Shown here in pieces: positions 48,601 to 57,380 of a DNA stretch of 64,000 nucleotides (its first letter is position 1; the number at the start of each line of letters is the position of its first letter). The notes beneath the pieces are model-generated. The model made no database searches, was not told the origin of the DNA, and saw only the letters and a program-made list of their open reading frames with translations. The translations under genes and the position numbers were made by a program. Source of the DNA: Mobiluncus massiliensis (GTDB lineage Bacteria > Actinomycetota > Actinomycetes > Actinomycetales > Actinomycetaceae); NCBI RefSeq assembly GCF_949769255.1, contig NZ_OX458329.1, positions 1,736,001 to 1,800,000 on the forward strand, read 5' to 3'.

Positions 48601-51600
48601 ATCGTCACGGAGTAGTCATTATACTCATCAGGTATTGTACCTTTCAGTACAATATTTCCGTTACCATCATGTTCGGCGCTAAGGCCACTCGGCAAACCGG
48701 TCACACTAACCAATTGGTAGAGCCCGGCTCCGCCGCTCACGGTTGCGATAATGGCTGGTGGGTCAGCATTTAGATTCCGGTCTTTGTTAAGATTCTCGGC
48801 ATCGTGTTCCGCAACTTTCAGAGTGGACGGCGTCACGACCAGGTTTTTCACGATGGTGGTGGTTTTGCCGTTTTCAGTGGTGGCGGTAATGGTGATGGGG
48901 TAGGTCCCCGATTCGCCAGAAGCAATCGTATTGGGTTTGAGGGTGCCGGCATCGGGGTTGAAAGTAACCCCTTCGGGCAAGCCCTCGACGGTCCACGAGG
49001 CAATCTTCGGCCCGTATCCGGTCGCATCCTTTGGCAAATCTGTCCAGCCCTGAACGCTCTTACCTTCCGTACCGGTCAAGTTCTTACTAGCAAGGCTGCT
49101 CAAGTCCGGTACTCGGTTGTCCACGACGGTGTAAGTAATGGTGGCCGAGTCGCTGACATTGCCGTTCTTATCCGTCACCGTCACGCTAAACGTGCCGCCG
49201 TCCGTGCTGGTGACGTCGCCAGGGCCGGGCTTTACTGTAACGGTCAGTACATTATTGGCTAAGGTTAGCGTTATCCAGTCAGGCTTGCCGGTGGGAGTCA
49301 CGCTCTCATATTGCCCGGAACCGTCGCTAACCGGTATGACCTGGCTCACATTTTTGCCGACCTCGGCGTTTATCGTGGTCGCGGTAACCTTGGGCTTACG
49401 GGTGTCGGCGATAGAAAACACCAGGTTGGATTTCTTGGTTTGCGCCGGAGAATCCGAATCGGTAACGCTCACCACCACGGCGGCGCTGGTACCGGGCTTC
49501 GGAATACCCACGAGCTGACCCGTGGACTTGTCCAGGAACAATCCCGTGTCCCCCAGGGCACAGTTGCCCTGGTTGTCTGTATTGTCGCAGGGCTGAGTCT
49601 GATAAGCGAAAGGACCGACCCCGCCCTTAACCAAAGACGGAATGTTTAGGTTTTGTCCCTCCTTGACGACCTTTTCGCCCAGGTTAATCCCGATAATGGG
49701 CAGATTATTATCAATACTGTCCGAAACCTTATCCCAAGTCGTCTGGTCGATATTGTCAGGTTTCGTGTTACCGGAAGTTTGTTTCAGGGTCACGCCCACA
49801 GGCACGGGATCGGTGGGCTCATTGGTGAATTTCAGGTCGGTGGCTACCGGGATAAATGCTTCTACGGTGACGGTTCGTCCCGCCTTCCCGGTCACGTAAA
49901 TATTCAGGGAGGACCCGGGCGCCATCGTCTTGGGCCACGTTCCGGTCAAACAGATATCTCCACCCGCGTTGGTGGTCGGGGCGCTACCGCACCAATCAGC
50001 TTTTAGTTGCTTGGCGGGATCGGTAACTCCGGCGTTATAGGCATTGAGCCCTTCCACCCGTGGCTCGCTGTAAGGCGTAGCGCCGCCGCTCACGGTAGCG
50101 ATTTTAAGTTTGTTGCCCTCGCCAACCGGCTGGTTCTTTTCGCCCTTGCACACGTACTTATCGTGCTTATCGGCTTCGGTCGTAGGCTTTTTGCACGGAG
50201 TAGTGAGTTCCAACAGCGGGTGAATGGCCAGCTTTTTCGCTGCATCTGCGGGCAGACCAGCTTTATGCTGTGCGCTGTCGGTGACCTGCAGTTTAGACAG
50301 GTCAATAGTGCCCGCCTTAGTTGGGGTTCCGGTGATGCGCCCGTCACGTTCCAGGCACAGCCCCGAATCCTTGTTGTCTGTGGTGTACAAGGCCCATCCG
50401 GTACAGCTATGCGGAGCAGTAGGCTGCGTGTGTCCAGAACCGGTGGCGAACCCGAACCCGTAGCTGCCGCTACCTCCCGCAGCCGTGAACCGGAAAGTTG
50501 AGCCGTCCTTCTGTTGATATACCGCCCCAACGGCGGCGCTGGGCAGGGTATAGCTCGCAAACTTCAGCGGCGGATAAATCTCCGGGGTAAACACCCGGTC
50601 AATGCTGACCGCGGCACCGTCCGTTCCGGCGCTCACCCGCAGGGTATAGGTTACGCCGTTGGTTAGCGCGCCGTCAGGACACGTGAGTTTCGGTTTGGCC
50701 CCGCTGGTCACGTTACAGCCGTTGATTGGCTGACCGTTCGAGCCGATAACCTGGTACTTCTTGTTGAGGCTATCGGCACCGGTGGCGGGGTTAAAGGTCC
50801 ATTCATAATCCTGTCCGGTGGTGCCGCCCGGTGCGATACCCGGCTCGAATACCAAAGAGGTAGGCGACACTGTAATCTTGGCGCTAAATTCGGTGGACCA
50901 TTTGCCGTTTACACCCAACGCTTTCAGGGGAACCTGGTGTTCCCCGACGTCGTCCTTAACTGGGGTGCCGGTGAGCGTTCCGTTGGGGTTCAGGGTGACC
51001 CCGGCCAGTCCGGGCAATGCTTGCGCCGTGTCGGGGCAGTTAGCCGAGGTGTAGTTTGCGGGCACAAAGCACTTGATTTCGGGGGAACTCGCCGCGTCAA
51101 TCGCCCCGGTCACTTTTGCCGTGGCGGGAACGGGAATGCCCTGTTCCAGGCTGATTGCGACAGTGTTATTCGTCTGATGAGGGGTGCGCTGATCCACCAC
51201 GTGAATCAGCAAAGTTACGTGACCCACGACCCCGTTGGCACCGGTGACGTCCAAGGTCACAGAGCCGCTCTTGCCCGCCACAGCCTCAGGGGTTGCAGTT
51301 AAGGTATACTCCCCGGTGGTTTCCACAACGCTAAGGGTGACCCCCTTCGGCAGATTCACCTGACTGGTGGTTTTATAGTTTGTGGGCGTGCCTGAGGGGT
51401 CGTTTACCGGCAAGAACCCGGTGACGGTTTCCCCTACGTTCGCGGTGATGGAAGCGTCAGTAGCCACAGTGGGTGTCCGTGTATCGGTTCGGGACAGGTC
51501 TAAGCCGACGTTTACCGAACATCCCCGTGGGCAAGAAACCGTGTCAGCATCGGTCACCACCACCCGCAGCTGAGGGAAGCCGGCGGCGCCCATAGTTGCC

Positions 51601-54600
51601 CCCACCAGTTTGCCGTTGCTATCCAACAACAGGCCCGAAGCGCTACCATCCGCGTTGGGAACCTGGTAGCGGCCCCCGGAAGTGTCGGCATCCTGCCATG
51701 AACCATTGTTCAGGTATTGCAGTTTGTAACTGTAAGGCGAAACCCCTCCGGTAATGCCAGCCGCAGAACTTACGTCCAGCAGCGGCTTGCCGGAAGTGTA
51801 GGTCGTTCCGCCCTTAGCAGTCGCGGACAGGGCATCTGTTGCCGCCTTGAGGTCAGTGTTGATGCGCAGCTGGAAAGTGACGAAAGTTGAGGAGCGTTCC
51901 GCCGCGGTGCCGTCCTTGCCCCGCAGGTAAACCTTGACACTCACCCCTTCTTGCTTGGTGGTTTCCAAAGGCGTGCCAGTGATTACACCATTGGCGTCCA
52001 TGGTCAAGCCGGCCGGCAAACCGGCAGCGCTGAAAGTGTAATTCGCGAAGTCCCCGGTGCCGCCCGACAGATATTTTTTAACGTCCTGCGATCCGTAATC
52101 AGTACCTTTCGTACCATCGGGCAGTTTCGTACTGGTTGCGTCAGGGTCGGGGTTGGTGTCCGCCGTGATTTTTGGCAGCAAGGTCATCTTAAGCCAGCCC
52201 TCCGACCCGTTCAGGGTGGTCAGGGCTTTCACTTGGGGCAGGGTGTATTTGGCGCCGTTCAAGGTGCGGCCATTTTTGTCGGTGTATTTCACCTGCAGGT
52301 AATACGTCGTAGCCTTGGACACGTTCGGGGTTCCGGAACAGAGAATAAATTGCCCGCCGCCGGAATTGTCTTTCGGCTCGCAGCTGACCCCACCAATACT
52401 GCCGGACACCGGATGATTGTCGCCGTCATAGACCCCCAGAATTTCGGCATTAGCGTAGGTATTGCGAGGCAAAGTAGTGTTGGCGCCGTTAACAGTGGTT
52501 GTAAGTTCTGTAGCCGAAGGTTCCCCACCGGAAACCCAAATCACAACGGGAGTTCCGTTCGCGTTCTGGTAGACACTTTCACTGGAGCCGGTGGGCAGCT
52601 GGGCGCGCTGCAAAATCAAGGGCGAGCCGGGGTGAATCTCATACTTCACGGCGGGGGTGACCCCACCGTCCTCGTCGGTGGCTTTCACCCAGAAAACAGC
52701 AGATTTGTGCTCTTGGGTCGTGCCGGTGACTTGGCCGGTCGCTGTATTAAACTTCAATTCGCTATCGTCCAGACTCACCATCCCGTCCGTGCCGGGCACA
52801 AGCGGGGTGCCACTGCTCTCTGGGTCAGTGTCGAACACCTGATAAGTGAAGTGCCGGCCTTGCCAATCCGGGAAGGGCGAAACCAAACCGGAGTAGGGCA
52901 CCCCGACGGCGGGGAACTTGTCCAACGGGGAGTATTTGCTCACCTCAGAATCCCGGGTTCCCGGTTCTATCTGCGGTTTTAGACGCGGCTCGACAGTCCA
53001 AGGCAGATACTGCACTGACGTGTGCGATTTGCCCTCTTTGTCGGTGAAGGTGAATTTGACCCACAGCGAGTGAACCCCAGATTTTTCCGGCGTACCGCTA
53101 AGCGTGCAGCTGTTACCCGTTCCCTCCCGCTTCAAGTCGTAAGGTAGGGAATCTGTGGCGGCCGCGGTGTCAGTATTTGAAACCACCTGGCAACCGGTGA
53201 GCTTGACCAAGTTATCAGCCGGTGCCTTCTTGGTGATTGTGAAGGTTCCCTTTTCGTTCGCCGCTCCCTTGTTGATTTCAAGTTGAATCGGCTTGTACAG
53301 GAAACTTTGCGAGGCCAGCACCTGCCATTCGGGATGTTCAGAGATGTTTTCAGGAACGACATCGACCCAATACTCTTTAAATGTGGTATCCGTCAGTTCT
53401 GTGTCAAAAGTTACTGACCCGCTGCCTTGACCGCCTGCTGCTGTAAATGTTTTGGACTCGATGGGTTCTCCCGAACCGTTATCGCTCAACGTTCCGGTGT
53501 ACAGATGCGCCACCAGCGGGGTGTTTAGCGGCAACCGGCTGTAATCCACTTGGACTTTATCCCCATAGAAGGATTGGGTGCCAGCACTCGACCTCAAACT
53601 TTCCCCGTGGGGCAGCAGTTGCATTTGCAGCGGCCGCAACAGTACCCGAACGTTATCCTCCCAGCGAGTGCCGGTCCAGCCCTGGTTGGCACTGCTGGGG
53701 ATACCGTTAAGCGTAGTTCCCCAACTACCAACCGGGTCGGTAAACGGACTCCAGTAGGCCATAAGCTCGGGCAACGGTTGGAGATCGACTGTATTCGCGT
53801 TGCAGGTGCCTTTGAACACCTGGAACTTCATGTGTTTAACATCAACATCGTTCTTAAAGTAAATCGTCCAGTTAGGGGTTTTACCGTTATCATTCGGTAG
53901 GTTCTTGGTAGTGGTGCAGCGAGCCTCGACACTGTTGTCCTTTTGATTTTTCACTGCCGCGACCACCACATAACCTTCGACCGGGGTGTTCACTGAGTAA
54001 TCTTCAATGTTCGCTCGCCCCACGTAAGCATTGCCGCCGCCCCTGTTAAGGGTTTGGTTTTCCCAACGCACATAGCCCTGCAAAGTCTTTTTCTTTGCTG
54101 CCCCACCGGTTGCGAGTGGTGCGGCAAGGGAAGGCTCAATAGTTACCCCGTCTCCGAGATGCAAATCCGCTTTAGAATTTGCGACTTTAATGAGCCCGAT
54201 ATTCATCTGGGATACCTGGGTAGAGCTCACACCGACAAAACGGAAACCCCACTGCATCATCTGGCTGGCAGTCCAGTTGAAATCTTTCGGGGTGGAGTAA
54301 CCTTGGATGACCCCGCCGGTTCGCTCCGAGAAAGTCAGACGGTATCCAGGAACCTGTTCGGGGTTAATCCACACCTGGAGACGCTGGGCCTTGCCTTCGC
54401 CGGGGCGGAATTGTCCCAGTTCTCCGTTGTAATCAACGAAGTCGCGCATTTTGATGGCATAGTTCGAGGACCGCCCTGTTTTCGAATCTGTTGGATTAGA
54501 GGTGGTGGTAGCTTTGAAAATCGGCGACCACGCCCCATTATTGGCCTGGTAGCGGGCAAATACATGGATACCAGCAACGAGCTCCTCGCCCTTGTCATCA

Positions 54601-54839
54601 GTCGCACCGGCGCGTTCCCCCGAGAGATAGGTAACGACTTTCCCGGTTACCACCCAGTTATCCTGAGGGGAAGCATTGGATTCAATCGGTTCGCGTCCCC
54701 CGGCAATCCAAGTCGGCAGGTCAATCGCACCGGGGAACGCGGAACGCTCCTCAGCCAGGGCCGGGGTGGGCAGAACCAGCCCCAACAGGGTCAAAGCCAA
54801 CGCGGTGCCCGCGACAGTCAAACGACGCAAGATGCTCAT
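42654..54839 (-). CDS. Giant secreted Ig-like repeat protein with C-terminal cell-wall-binding repeats
   Basis: This 4061-residue protein fills 19% of the window. ATG 54839 follows GGGGGCGGGA and begins a signal peptide (LTVAGTALALTLLGLVLPTP, cleavage after ALA). Residues ~550-3600 are many Ig-like (He_PIG/cadherin-like) modules recognised by (L)PAGL...G.I.GTP phrases. A boundary motif D-x-R-x-P/V recurs at least eight times, near residues 1120, 1220, 1813, 1910, 2428, 2520, 3216 and 3351. Several modules carry two Cys, the second just before a GTP motif, suggesting disulfides. A Pro/Thr spacer (~3695-3730) leads to three cell-wall-binding type-2 repeats (~3735-4061: RHGGNDRIDTSLAV, LGGQDRYRTAGAV, VGVDRYETAEKV). 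There is no LPXTG motif, so binding to the wall is non-covalent. An adhesin role is likely but unproven. Confidence 0.92.
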   Translation of the reverse strand: MSILRRLTVAGTALALTLLGLVLPTPALAEERSAFPGAIDLPTWIAGGREPIESNASPQDNWVVTGKVVTYLSGERAGATDDKGEELVAGIHVFARYQANNGAWSPIFKATTTSNPTDSKTGRSSNYAIKMRDFVDYNGELGQFRPGEGKAQRLQVWINPEQVPGYRLTFSERTGGVIQGYSTPKDFNWTASQMMQWGFRFVGVSSTQVSQMNIGLIKVANSKADLHLGDGVTIEPSLAAPLATGGAAKKKTLQGYVRWENQTLNRGGGNAYVGRANIEDYSVNTPVEGYVVVAAVKNQKDNSVEARCTTTKNLPNDNGKTPNWTIYFKNDVDVKHMKFQVFKGTCNANTVDLQPLPELMAYWSPFTDPVGSWGTTLNGIPSSANQGWTGTRWEDNVRVLLRPLQMQLLPHGESLRSSAGTQSFYGDKVQVDYSRLPLNTPLVAHLYTGTLSDNGSGEPIESKTFTAAGGQGSGSVTFDTELTDTTFKEYWVDVVPENISEHPEWQVLASQSFLYKPIQLEINKGAANEKGTFTITKKAPADNLVKLTGCQVVSNTDTAAATDSLPYDLKREGTGNSCTLSGTPEKSGVHSLWVKFTFTDKEGKSHTSVQYLPWTVEPRLKPQIEPGTRDSEVSKYSPLDKFPAVGVPYSGLVSPFPDWQGRHFTYQVFDTDPESSGTPLVPGTDGMVSLDDSELKFNTATGQVTGTTQEHKSAVFWVKATDEDGGVTPAVKYEIHPGSPLILQRAQLPTGSSESVYQNANGTPVVIWVSGGEPSATELTTTVNGANTTLPRNTYANAEILGVYDGDNHPVSGSIGGVSCEPKDNSGGGQFILCSGTPNVSKATTYYLQVKYTDKNGRTLNGAKYTLPQVKALTTLNGSEGWLKMTLLPKITADTNPDPDATSTKLPDGTKGTDYGSQDVKKYLSGGTGDFANYTFSAAGLPAGLTMDANGVITGTPLETTKQEGVSVKVYLRGKDGTAAERSSTFVTFQLRINTDLKAATDALSATAKGGTTYTSGKPLLDVSSAAGITGGVSPYSYKLQYLNNGSWQDADTSGGRYQVPNADGSASGLLLDSNGKLVGATMGAAGFPQLRVVVTDADTVSCPRGCSVNVGLDLSRTDTRTPTVATDASITANVGETVTGFLPVNDPSGTPTNYKTTSQVNLPKGVTLSVVETTGEYTLTATPEAVAGKSGSVTLDVTGANGVVGHVTLLIHVVDQRTPHQTNNTVAISLEQGIPVPATAKVTGAIDAASSPEIKCFVPANYTSANCPDTAQALPGLAGVTLNPNGTLTGTPVKDDVGEHQVPLKALGVNGKWSTEFSAKITVSPTSLVFEPGIAPGGTTGQDYEWTFNPATGADSLNKKYQVIGSNGQPINGCNVTSGAKPKLTCPDGALTNGVTYTLRVSAGTDGAAVSIDRVFTPEIYPPLKFASYTLPSAAVGAVYQQKDGSTFRFTAAGGSGSYGFGFATGSGHTQPTAPHSCTGWALYTTDNKDSGLCLERDGRITGTPTKAGTIDLSKLQVTDSAQHKAGLPADAAKKLAIHPLLELTTPCKKPTTEADKHDKYVCKGEKNQPVGEGNKLKIATVSGGATPYSEPRVEGLNAYNAGVTDPAKQLKADWCGSAPTTNAGGDICLTGTWPKTMAPGSSLNIYVTGKAGRTVTVEAFIPVATDLKFTNEPTDPVPVGVTLKQTSGNTKPDNIDQTTWDKVSDSIDNNLPIIGINLGEKVVKEGQNLNIPSLVKGGVGPFAYQTQPCDNTDNQGNCALGDTGLFLDKSTGQLVGIPKPGTSAAVVVSVTDSDSPAQTKKSNLVFSIADTRKPKVTATTINAEVGKNVSQVIPVSDGSGQYESVTPTGKPDWITLTLANNVLTVTVKPGPGDVTSTDGGTFSVTVTDKNGNVSDSATITYTVVDNRVPDLSSLASKNLTGTEGKSVQGWTDLPKDATGYGPKIASWTVEGLPEGVTFNPDAGTLKPNTIASGESGTYPITITATTENGKTTTIVKNLVVTPSTLKVAEHDAENLNKDRNLNADPPAIIATVSGGAGLYQLVSVTGLPSGLSAEHDGNGNIVLKGTIPDEYNDYSVTITVRDKDGVQRTLTRTLRIGEGLSVAKTTMPTATVGGRSYGPYCLGVSGGTTPYSISGITDLPTGMTLNVSNNDVCLSGVPTTGAGSVAKVTFTLTDKSSQQGPKQVEVKIPVNDKFDANGPTGPTGNLYVGSKIVDFTPTKGSGDSCYGLDTSGACQEATFTYAASGLPAGLSINPGTGEISGTPTELVSNQTVTVTVASSAPGSNPITKTFSLTVASAFSKPNSFSVPSNASTPNLDDNGTVKNDSNQVLPVPKIKNANGDTVATGKYSIQDSQPDSQGNYPLGDTGLSLTPDGKLVGTLKPGQPGTQGTNGTFDLGSYDVVLQDDAGGKPIEIKPKVTFKVTDTRTPQITVNSATVEVGQAADISIGVTGGSGQIDKVELTGCNPTNINVKAEGATIKVSADAFTEGGQMKCKVTVTDHNGLTKTEQFTIKVNDSRQPKFNTYDRERYAWQGLDFTNVTLDGSGVKGIPVMTWLVTPSTDPTAAPLKSVKIAGLPEKFKVMAGNTEANKGTDGAYTCNTPTDCTIVGYATQDFSGITDFTLTITADIKTPSNPTGLTASKSIPLRVFASPLQLTTSTPTGMIRADSGKYTSPVGTVDYRGTITSTAQAGTALINNASAWNGTYALDNNNAHYEIVEVTAYNREGSNKNKVVTDHGLQLSTANANPAAMPNGDQTKKAKTLTLKSTNTGAIPEGTTSLAVKLKVTDGHGIVRSATVNIPVVQELEWAGPPFKSDDETVTLNTVGVQGAPYPAYYAEAKGGDGSLSTSLATKDADIQNAAQADAKAKFLGGGDYRGIEPVYCAAQGTTNSDTRPKCFPIPGLSGTIPANTWDNPVPANHQGLFMLSNGKLSGSIPPNAEPVTYPAQVLVIDGSGQLIKKTFSITVEQKLTLTIDGNQLQKGKRGICYGSNVKVDLDAGEKCPAVGNGSGVQVGTYTGPDNTTAACELIPPVKGLAVTCTGGKVTISGAPTQTYDGNATVKVTLTGGAGQSVEKTVPLLIETDMIFKDDPHNGNVDVKTNPDGTQKIEVNTTANGGILPKMKLEVTGGEEPYTYYVEDKDGNRVSPVPCPAGVTTQTSSGKPIVCYPIGTTGLVLDSEGNVHGTPIPGGNAEGNFVVADSDTTSRTKKAAITVNIADHRPPKVYDLTLKTTVGASTLGSAQLVKEDPQNPEVDTSNTAKDKWSNEQKAAAGKHGFSTIKPTGALGTPGECSVTGSMPSWLKVNTEGEISLANVSTVPVEAAGKTLTFCVWYVGLNGVNAPKPAVVSVKVTDQRRVDIDSGNGGTTDAKIGEKLADSATPKPLIEVKIPADLVNNPTKPLVTKLNPNGTECIGNDCKFTSTGTSFTDESIDGLKVTGLNCDNSDPRSCSVKISGTPKPSAAGDHQLSYQLTLPNGQTQIISHTIHIPSYDLALSVEPMNPAVVGLDYLQISKPVLAQGGSGNYWFQLWAPDNKPAKVGDMSLVTTGNQVKLKWKPTPDDLNQAQNGNIPVTITVWDKTHCGITTNPNPGEPGPTSCLYKVTKTVNIPLHAAPVTTDITVPEVTEGTSASSSPVYTGSGKAELSGTIAPGNEDLFTFDPNSGIVTLKDTARPGTYTAVIRVTLPGVAIPFYRNVTFTVKEKPVSEPTNPTPIPTTTPEPRPGVAPISPSTGITYPMRDLDTLVVRHGGNDRIDTSLAVLDFFSAKSSTPTEANNLVVAYADYAGKVSLPWSDTAVLVRDDDYPDALVAGPLAANYNAPILMTPTKQVPHRVVDALRTHGFTKVILVGNPGAISAGAASQLQNAGFQVQRLGGQDRYRTAGAVADHLLVARGQDKSDVYLATGVDYPDALSASSAAIKNVGVVLLTPRRTVDGTSQGWMNSAKAAKVVAVGGPAVAAAERSVHLDEKQVGVDRYETAEKVASAYFPPNPGRIAVATGKDFPDATLAASLTARTGSPLVLTRPDTLTKPTTQFLTRNRASVRKVDVVGGKAAVTEKVRGEIYSALR

Positions 54840-54955
54840 CGTTCCCGCCCCCTTTTTCTTTAAAACTTAACTACTTCTTACACTACAAGATTTACATCGG
54901 CACTGCGGGGCGAAATCTTAGGAAAAAGTTGAGTCGTTTTTGAACTGGCCAGGAT

Positions 54956-55817
54956 TTATTCAAAGTCCACGACCACCGGAGCGTGGTCGGAGGGCTGTTC
55001 CCCATCACGTTCCGCAGTATCGATGAACGCGCCGGTCACACGGGAAACCAGGCGCGGAGTAGCCAAGGCGAAGTCGATTTTCATGCCTTGGTTACGCCGC
55101 CAGCGGGCCCGCTGGTAATCCCAGTAGGTCCAGCCGGGAGCGAATTTCCGGGTAATTTCGGTCAGATTTCCGGGCAAACCCGCGATGAGGTCATCGTGGA
55201 GGGTGACCGCGCCACCGACCGTGTCAGGGTCCAGGAGCTTGGCAAACACTTGCCGCTCCGGTTCGGAGACATGGGTTGCCCCGGCAAAGTCCGCCATGTC
55301 CCACACGTCCTCGTCACGAGGAGCGACGTTGAAGTCCCCCAGGTAAAGCCCCAAACTCTCCGGATCTGTGTCCAGAGTGCGAATCACGTGGGAACGCAGG
55401 GAATCGAGCCATTTCAACTTGTATTGGTAGTGAGGGTGGCCGACTTCGCGCCCATTGGGAACATAGAGCGACCAGCACTCCACCCCGGCCACGCGCCACC
55501 CCCAACACTCGTGGTTCCAGCTGCGGCGGCCTGGGCGGGACAGAAAAGTACGGCTGAGCGATAGCACCATAAAACTCGGTGCCCAACAGGTGAGCGCTAA
55601 TCCCTTGTCGCACCGCCACCGCGACCCCGTTCCACTGATTCAAACCGTTGACAAACACCTGGTATCCGGCAGTTTCAAAAGCGGCGGTAGGGAACTGATC
55701 GTTGCGGCACTTGATTTCTTGCATCGCCAGAACGTCGATGTGTTCGCGTTCCAGGAACGCCGTCACTCGATTCAGGCGAGTGCGAATCGAGTTCACGTTC
55801 CAAGTCGCTATACGCAC
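54956..55817 (-). pseudogene. xth: Exodeoxyribonuclease III, split by a single-base frameshift
   Basis: Exo III is a DNA-repair AP endonuclease. The N-terminal half reads from GTG 55817 (GGGAGG five bases upstream): RIATWNVNSIRTRL, VLAMQEIKCRNDQFP, WNGVAVAVRQG. The C-terminal half is in another frame: SLYVPNGREVGHPHYQYKLKW, YLGDFNVAPRDEDVW, KIDFALATPRL, SDHAPVVVDFE. The frames meet at a run of five C (plus strand 55499-55503). Taking out one base restores a continuous 286-residue protein with EPRVLGWRVAGVECWSLYV across the join, a normal Exo III. This is a one-base insertion in a homopolymer: a sequencing error, a recent mutation, or a switchable tract. All catalytic motifs are otherwise intact. 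Confidence 0.88.
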
Positions 55818-55895
55818 CGTTACCTCCCTAAGAACCAGCGTTTCCAGTCTACCGAATTCCCATTTTCCCTGGGCTGAGATGACTACAATTGCTTT

Positions 55896-57380
55896 ATGGA
55901 GAGCAAATTTGAAACGGTCTGTGACCTGGCACGTGAACTCGCATTTCCCCCAGACTTTGCCTTCGGCACTTCCACGGCTTCGTATCAGATTGAAGGAGCC
56001 GTCAACGCCGACGGACGCCAAGAGAGCATCTGGGATACTTTTGTCCACACCCCCGGCAAAGTCATTGATAACACCACCGGCGACACCGCTTGTGACCACT
56101 ACCACCTGTTCAACCGCGATGTCGAACTGATGCGACAAGCCGGCCTGAAACACTACCGTCTATCCCTGGCTTGGCCGCGTATCCTGACCGCGGCGGGGAC
56201 ACCGAACCAGGCCGGAATCGATTTCTACAACCGCGTCCTAGATGCCCTAGCTGAGGCAGACATCGAAGTCATGGCCACGCTGTATCACTGGGATTTGCCC
56301 CAAGCCATGCAGGAAAAGGGCGGCTGGCTCAATCCCGAAACCACCGCCACGTTCCTGCGCTACGCCCGGGTTGCCTACGAAGCATTCCATGACCGGGTGA
56401 AACACTGGATTCCCATTAACGAGCCGAATGTCCACACCCTGCTCGGCCACGCTATCGGGATTCATGCTCCCGGTCTGACGCTTGGCTACCAGGCGCTTGG
56501 CGTCGGACATGCCTTGAACTTGGCTCACGGGGAAACGGTGCGGCTACTGCACGGTTTGGGTGCCTCGTCAGTGGGTTGCGCCCCCAACCACACCCCGGTC
56601 TATCCGGCCGACACCGAAAACCCGATGGACGTCCAGATGGCCGGTCTCTATGACGCGATTTACAACGACTTCTTCGCTTCGGCCATGTTGAAAGGGACTT
56701 ACCCGCAGGCGGTTCTGGACCTCATCGCCCAGGAGGTCAACCCCGAGACTGCTGCAACCATGAGCGAGCAGGTCAGAAGCGTGTGCGAGCCCCTGGAGTT
56801 TTATGGAATCAACTACTATGAACCGGCCGTAGTGGTCTCACGACTGCCCGGCGACGACACGCCGCCAACAGCCACGTCACCTGCCGCACCCCCCTTGCAC
56901 GCTGACAACGCCAATCTGTACGCGATGCCGGACGGTATCCCCTTCACGATTGAATCTCTAAAGATGGAGGACCGCACCAGCTTCGACTGGGCGATTTATC
57001 CTGAGGGACTGACCGAAATCCTGGTACAGCTCCGGGAACGCTACGGGTCGGCCTTGCCCCCAATCATCGTGACCGAGGGCGGTGCGGCGTTTACGGAAAC
57101 CGTCACCACCGACGACTCCGGTCAAGCACGGGTTCACGACCCGCGGCGTATCGACTACCTGGCGCGACACTTCCAGGCTGTCGCGGCGGCTCGCCAATCC
57201 GGGGTAAACGTGGCCGGATACTATGTTTGGTCCCTGCTGGACAACTTTGAATGGGCCGATGGCGAAACCCAGCGGTTCGGGCTGATCTACACGGACTTTG
57301 CCACCGCCGATAAGACCCGGATTCCCAAAGATTCCTATTACTGGTATCGAGACTTGATTGCGCAGGTACGCCAGCAATGA
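55896..57380 (+). CDS. Family 1 glycoside hydrolase (beta-glucosidase type)
   Basis: This 494-residue enzyme would hydrolyse beta-glucosides in the cytoplasm. It shows the GH1 N-terminal FAFGTSTASYQIEGA, the acid/base Glu176 in WIPINEPN, the NYYEP segment, the nucleophile Glu394 in IIVTEGGAAF and the WSLLDNFEWADG end motif. The usual nucleophile context is TENG; here it is TEGG, a mild variation. Its stop overlaps the start of the next gene as ATGA, so hydrolase and transporter are translationally coupled. No phosphate-binding signature for 6-phospho substrates was recognised, and the partner is not a PTS, so free beta-glucosides are the likely substrate. Confidence 0.93.
   Translation: MESKFETVCDLARELAFPPDFAFGTSTASYQIEGAVNADGRQESIWDTFVHTPGKVIDNTTGDTACDHYHLFNRDVELMRQAGLKHYRLSLAWPRILTAAGTPNQAGIDFYNRVLDALAEADIEVMATLYHWDLPQAMQEKGGWLNPETTATFLRYARVAYEAFHDRVKHWIPINEPNVHTLLGHAIGIHAPGLTLGYQALGVGHALNLAHGETVRLLHGLGASSVGCAPNHTPVYPADTENPMDVQMAGLYDAIYNDFFASAMLKGTYPQAVLDLIAQEVNPETAATMSEQVRSVCEPLEFYGINYYEPAVVVSRLPGDDTPPTATSPAAPPLHADNANLYAMPDGIPFTIESLKMEDRTSFDWAIYPEGLTEILVQLRERYGSALPPIIVTEGGAAFTETVTTDDSGQARVHDPRRIDYLARHFQAVAAARQSGVNVAGYYVWSLLDNFEWADGETQRFGLIYTDFATADKTRIPKDSYYWYRDLIAQVRQQ

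Noticed and set aside
42654..54839. Modular synthase (NRPS/PKS) as explanation for the very long gene
   Set aside because: There are no adenylation, condensation, ketosynthase or carrier motifs; the repeats are Ig-like and the protein has a signal peptide.
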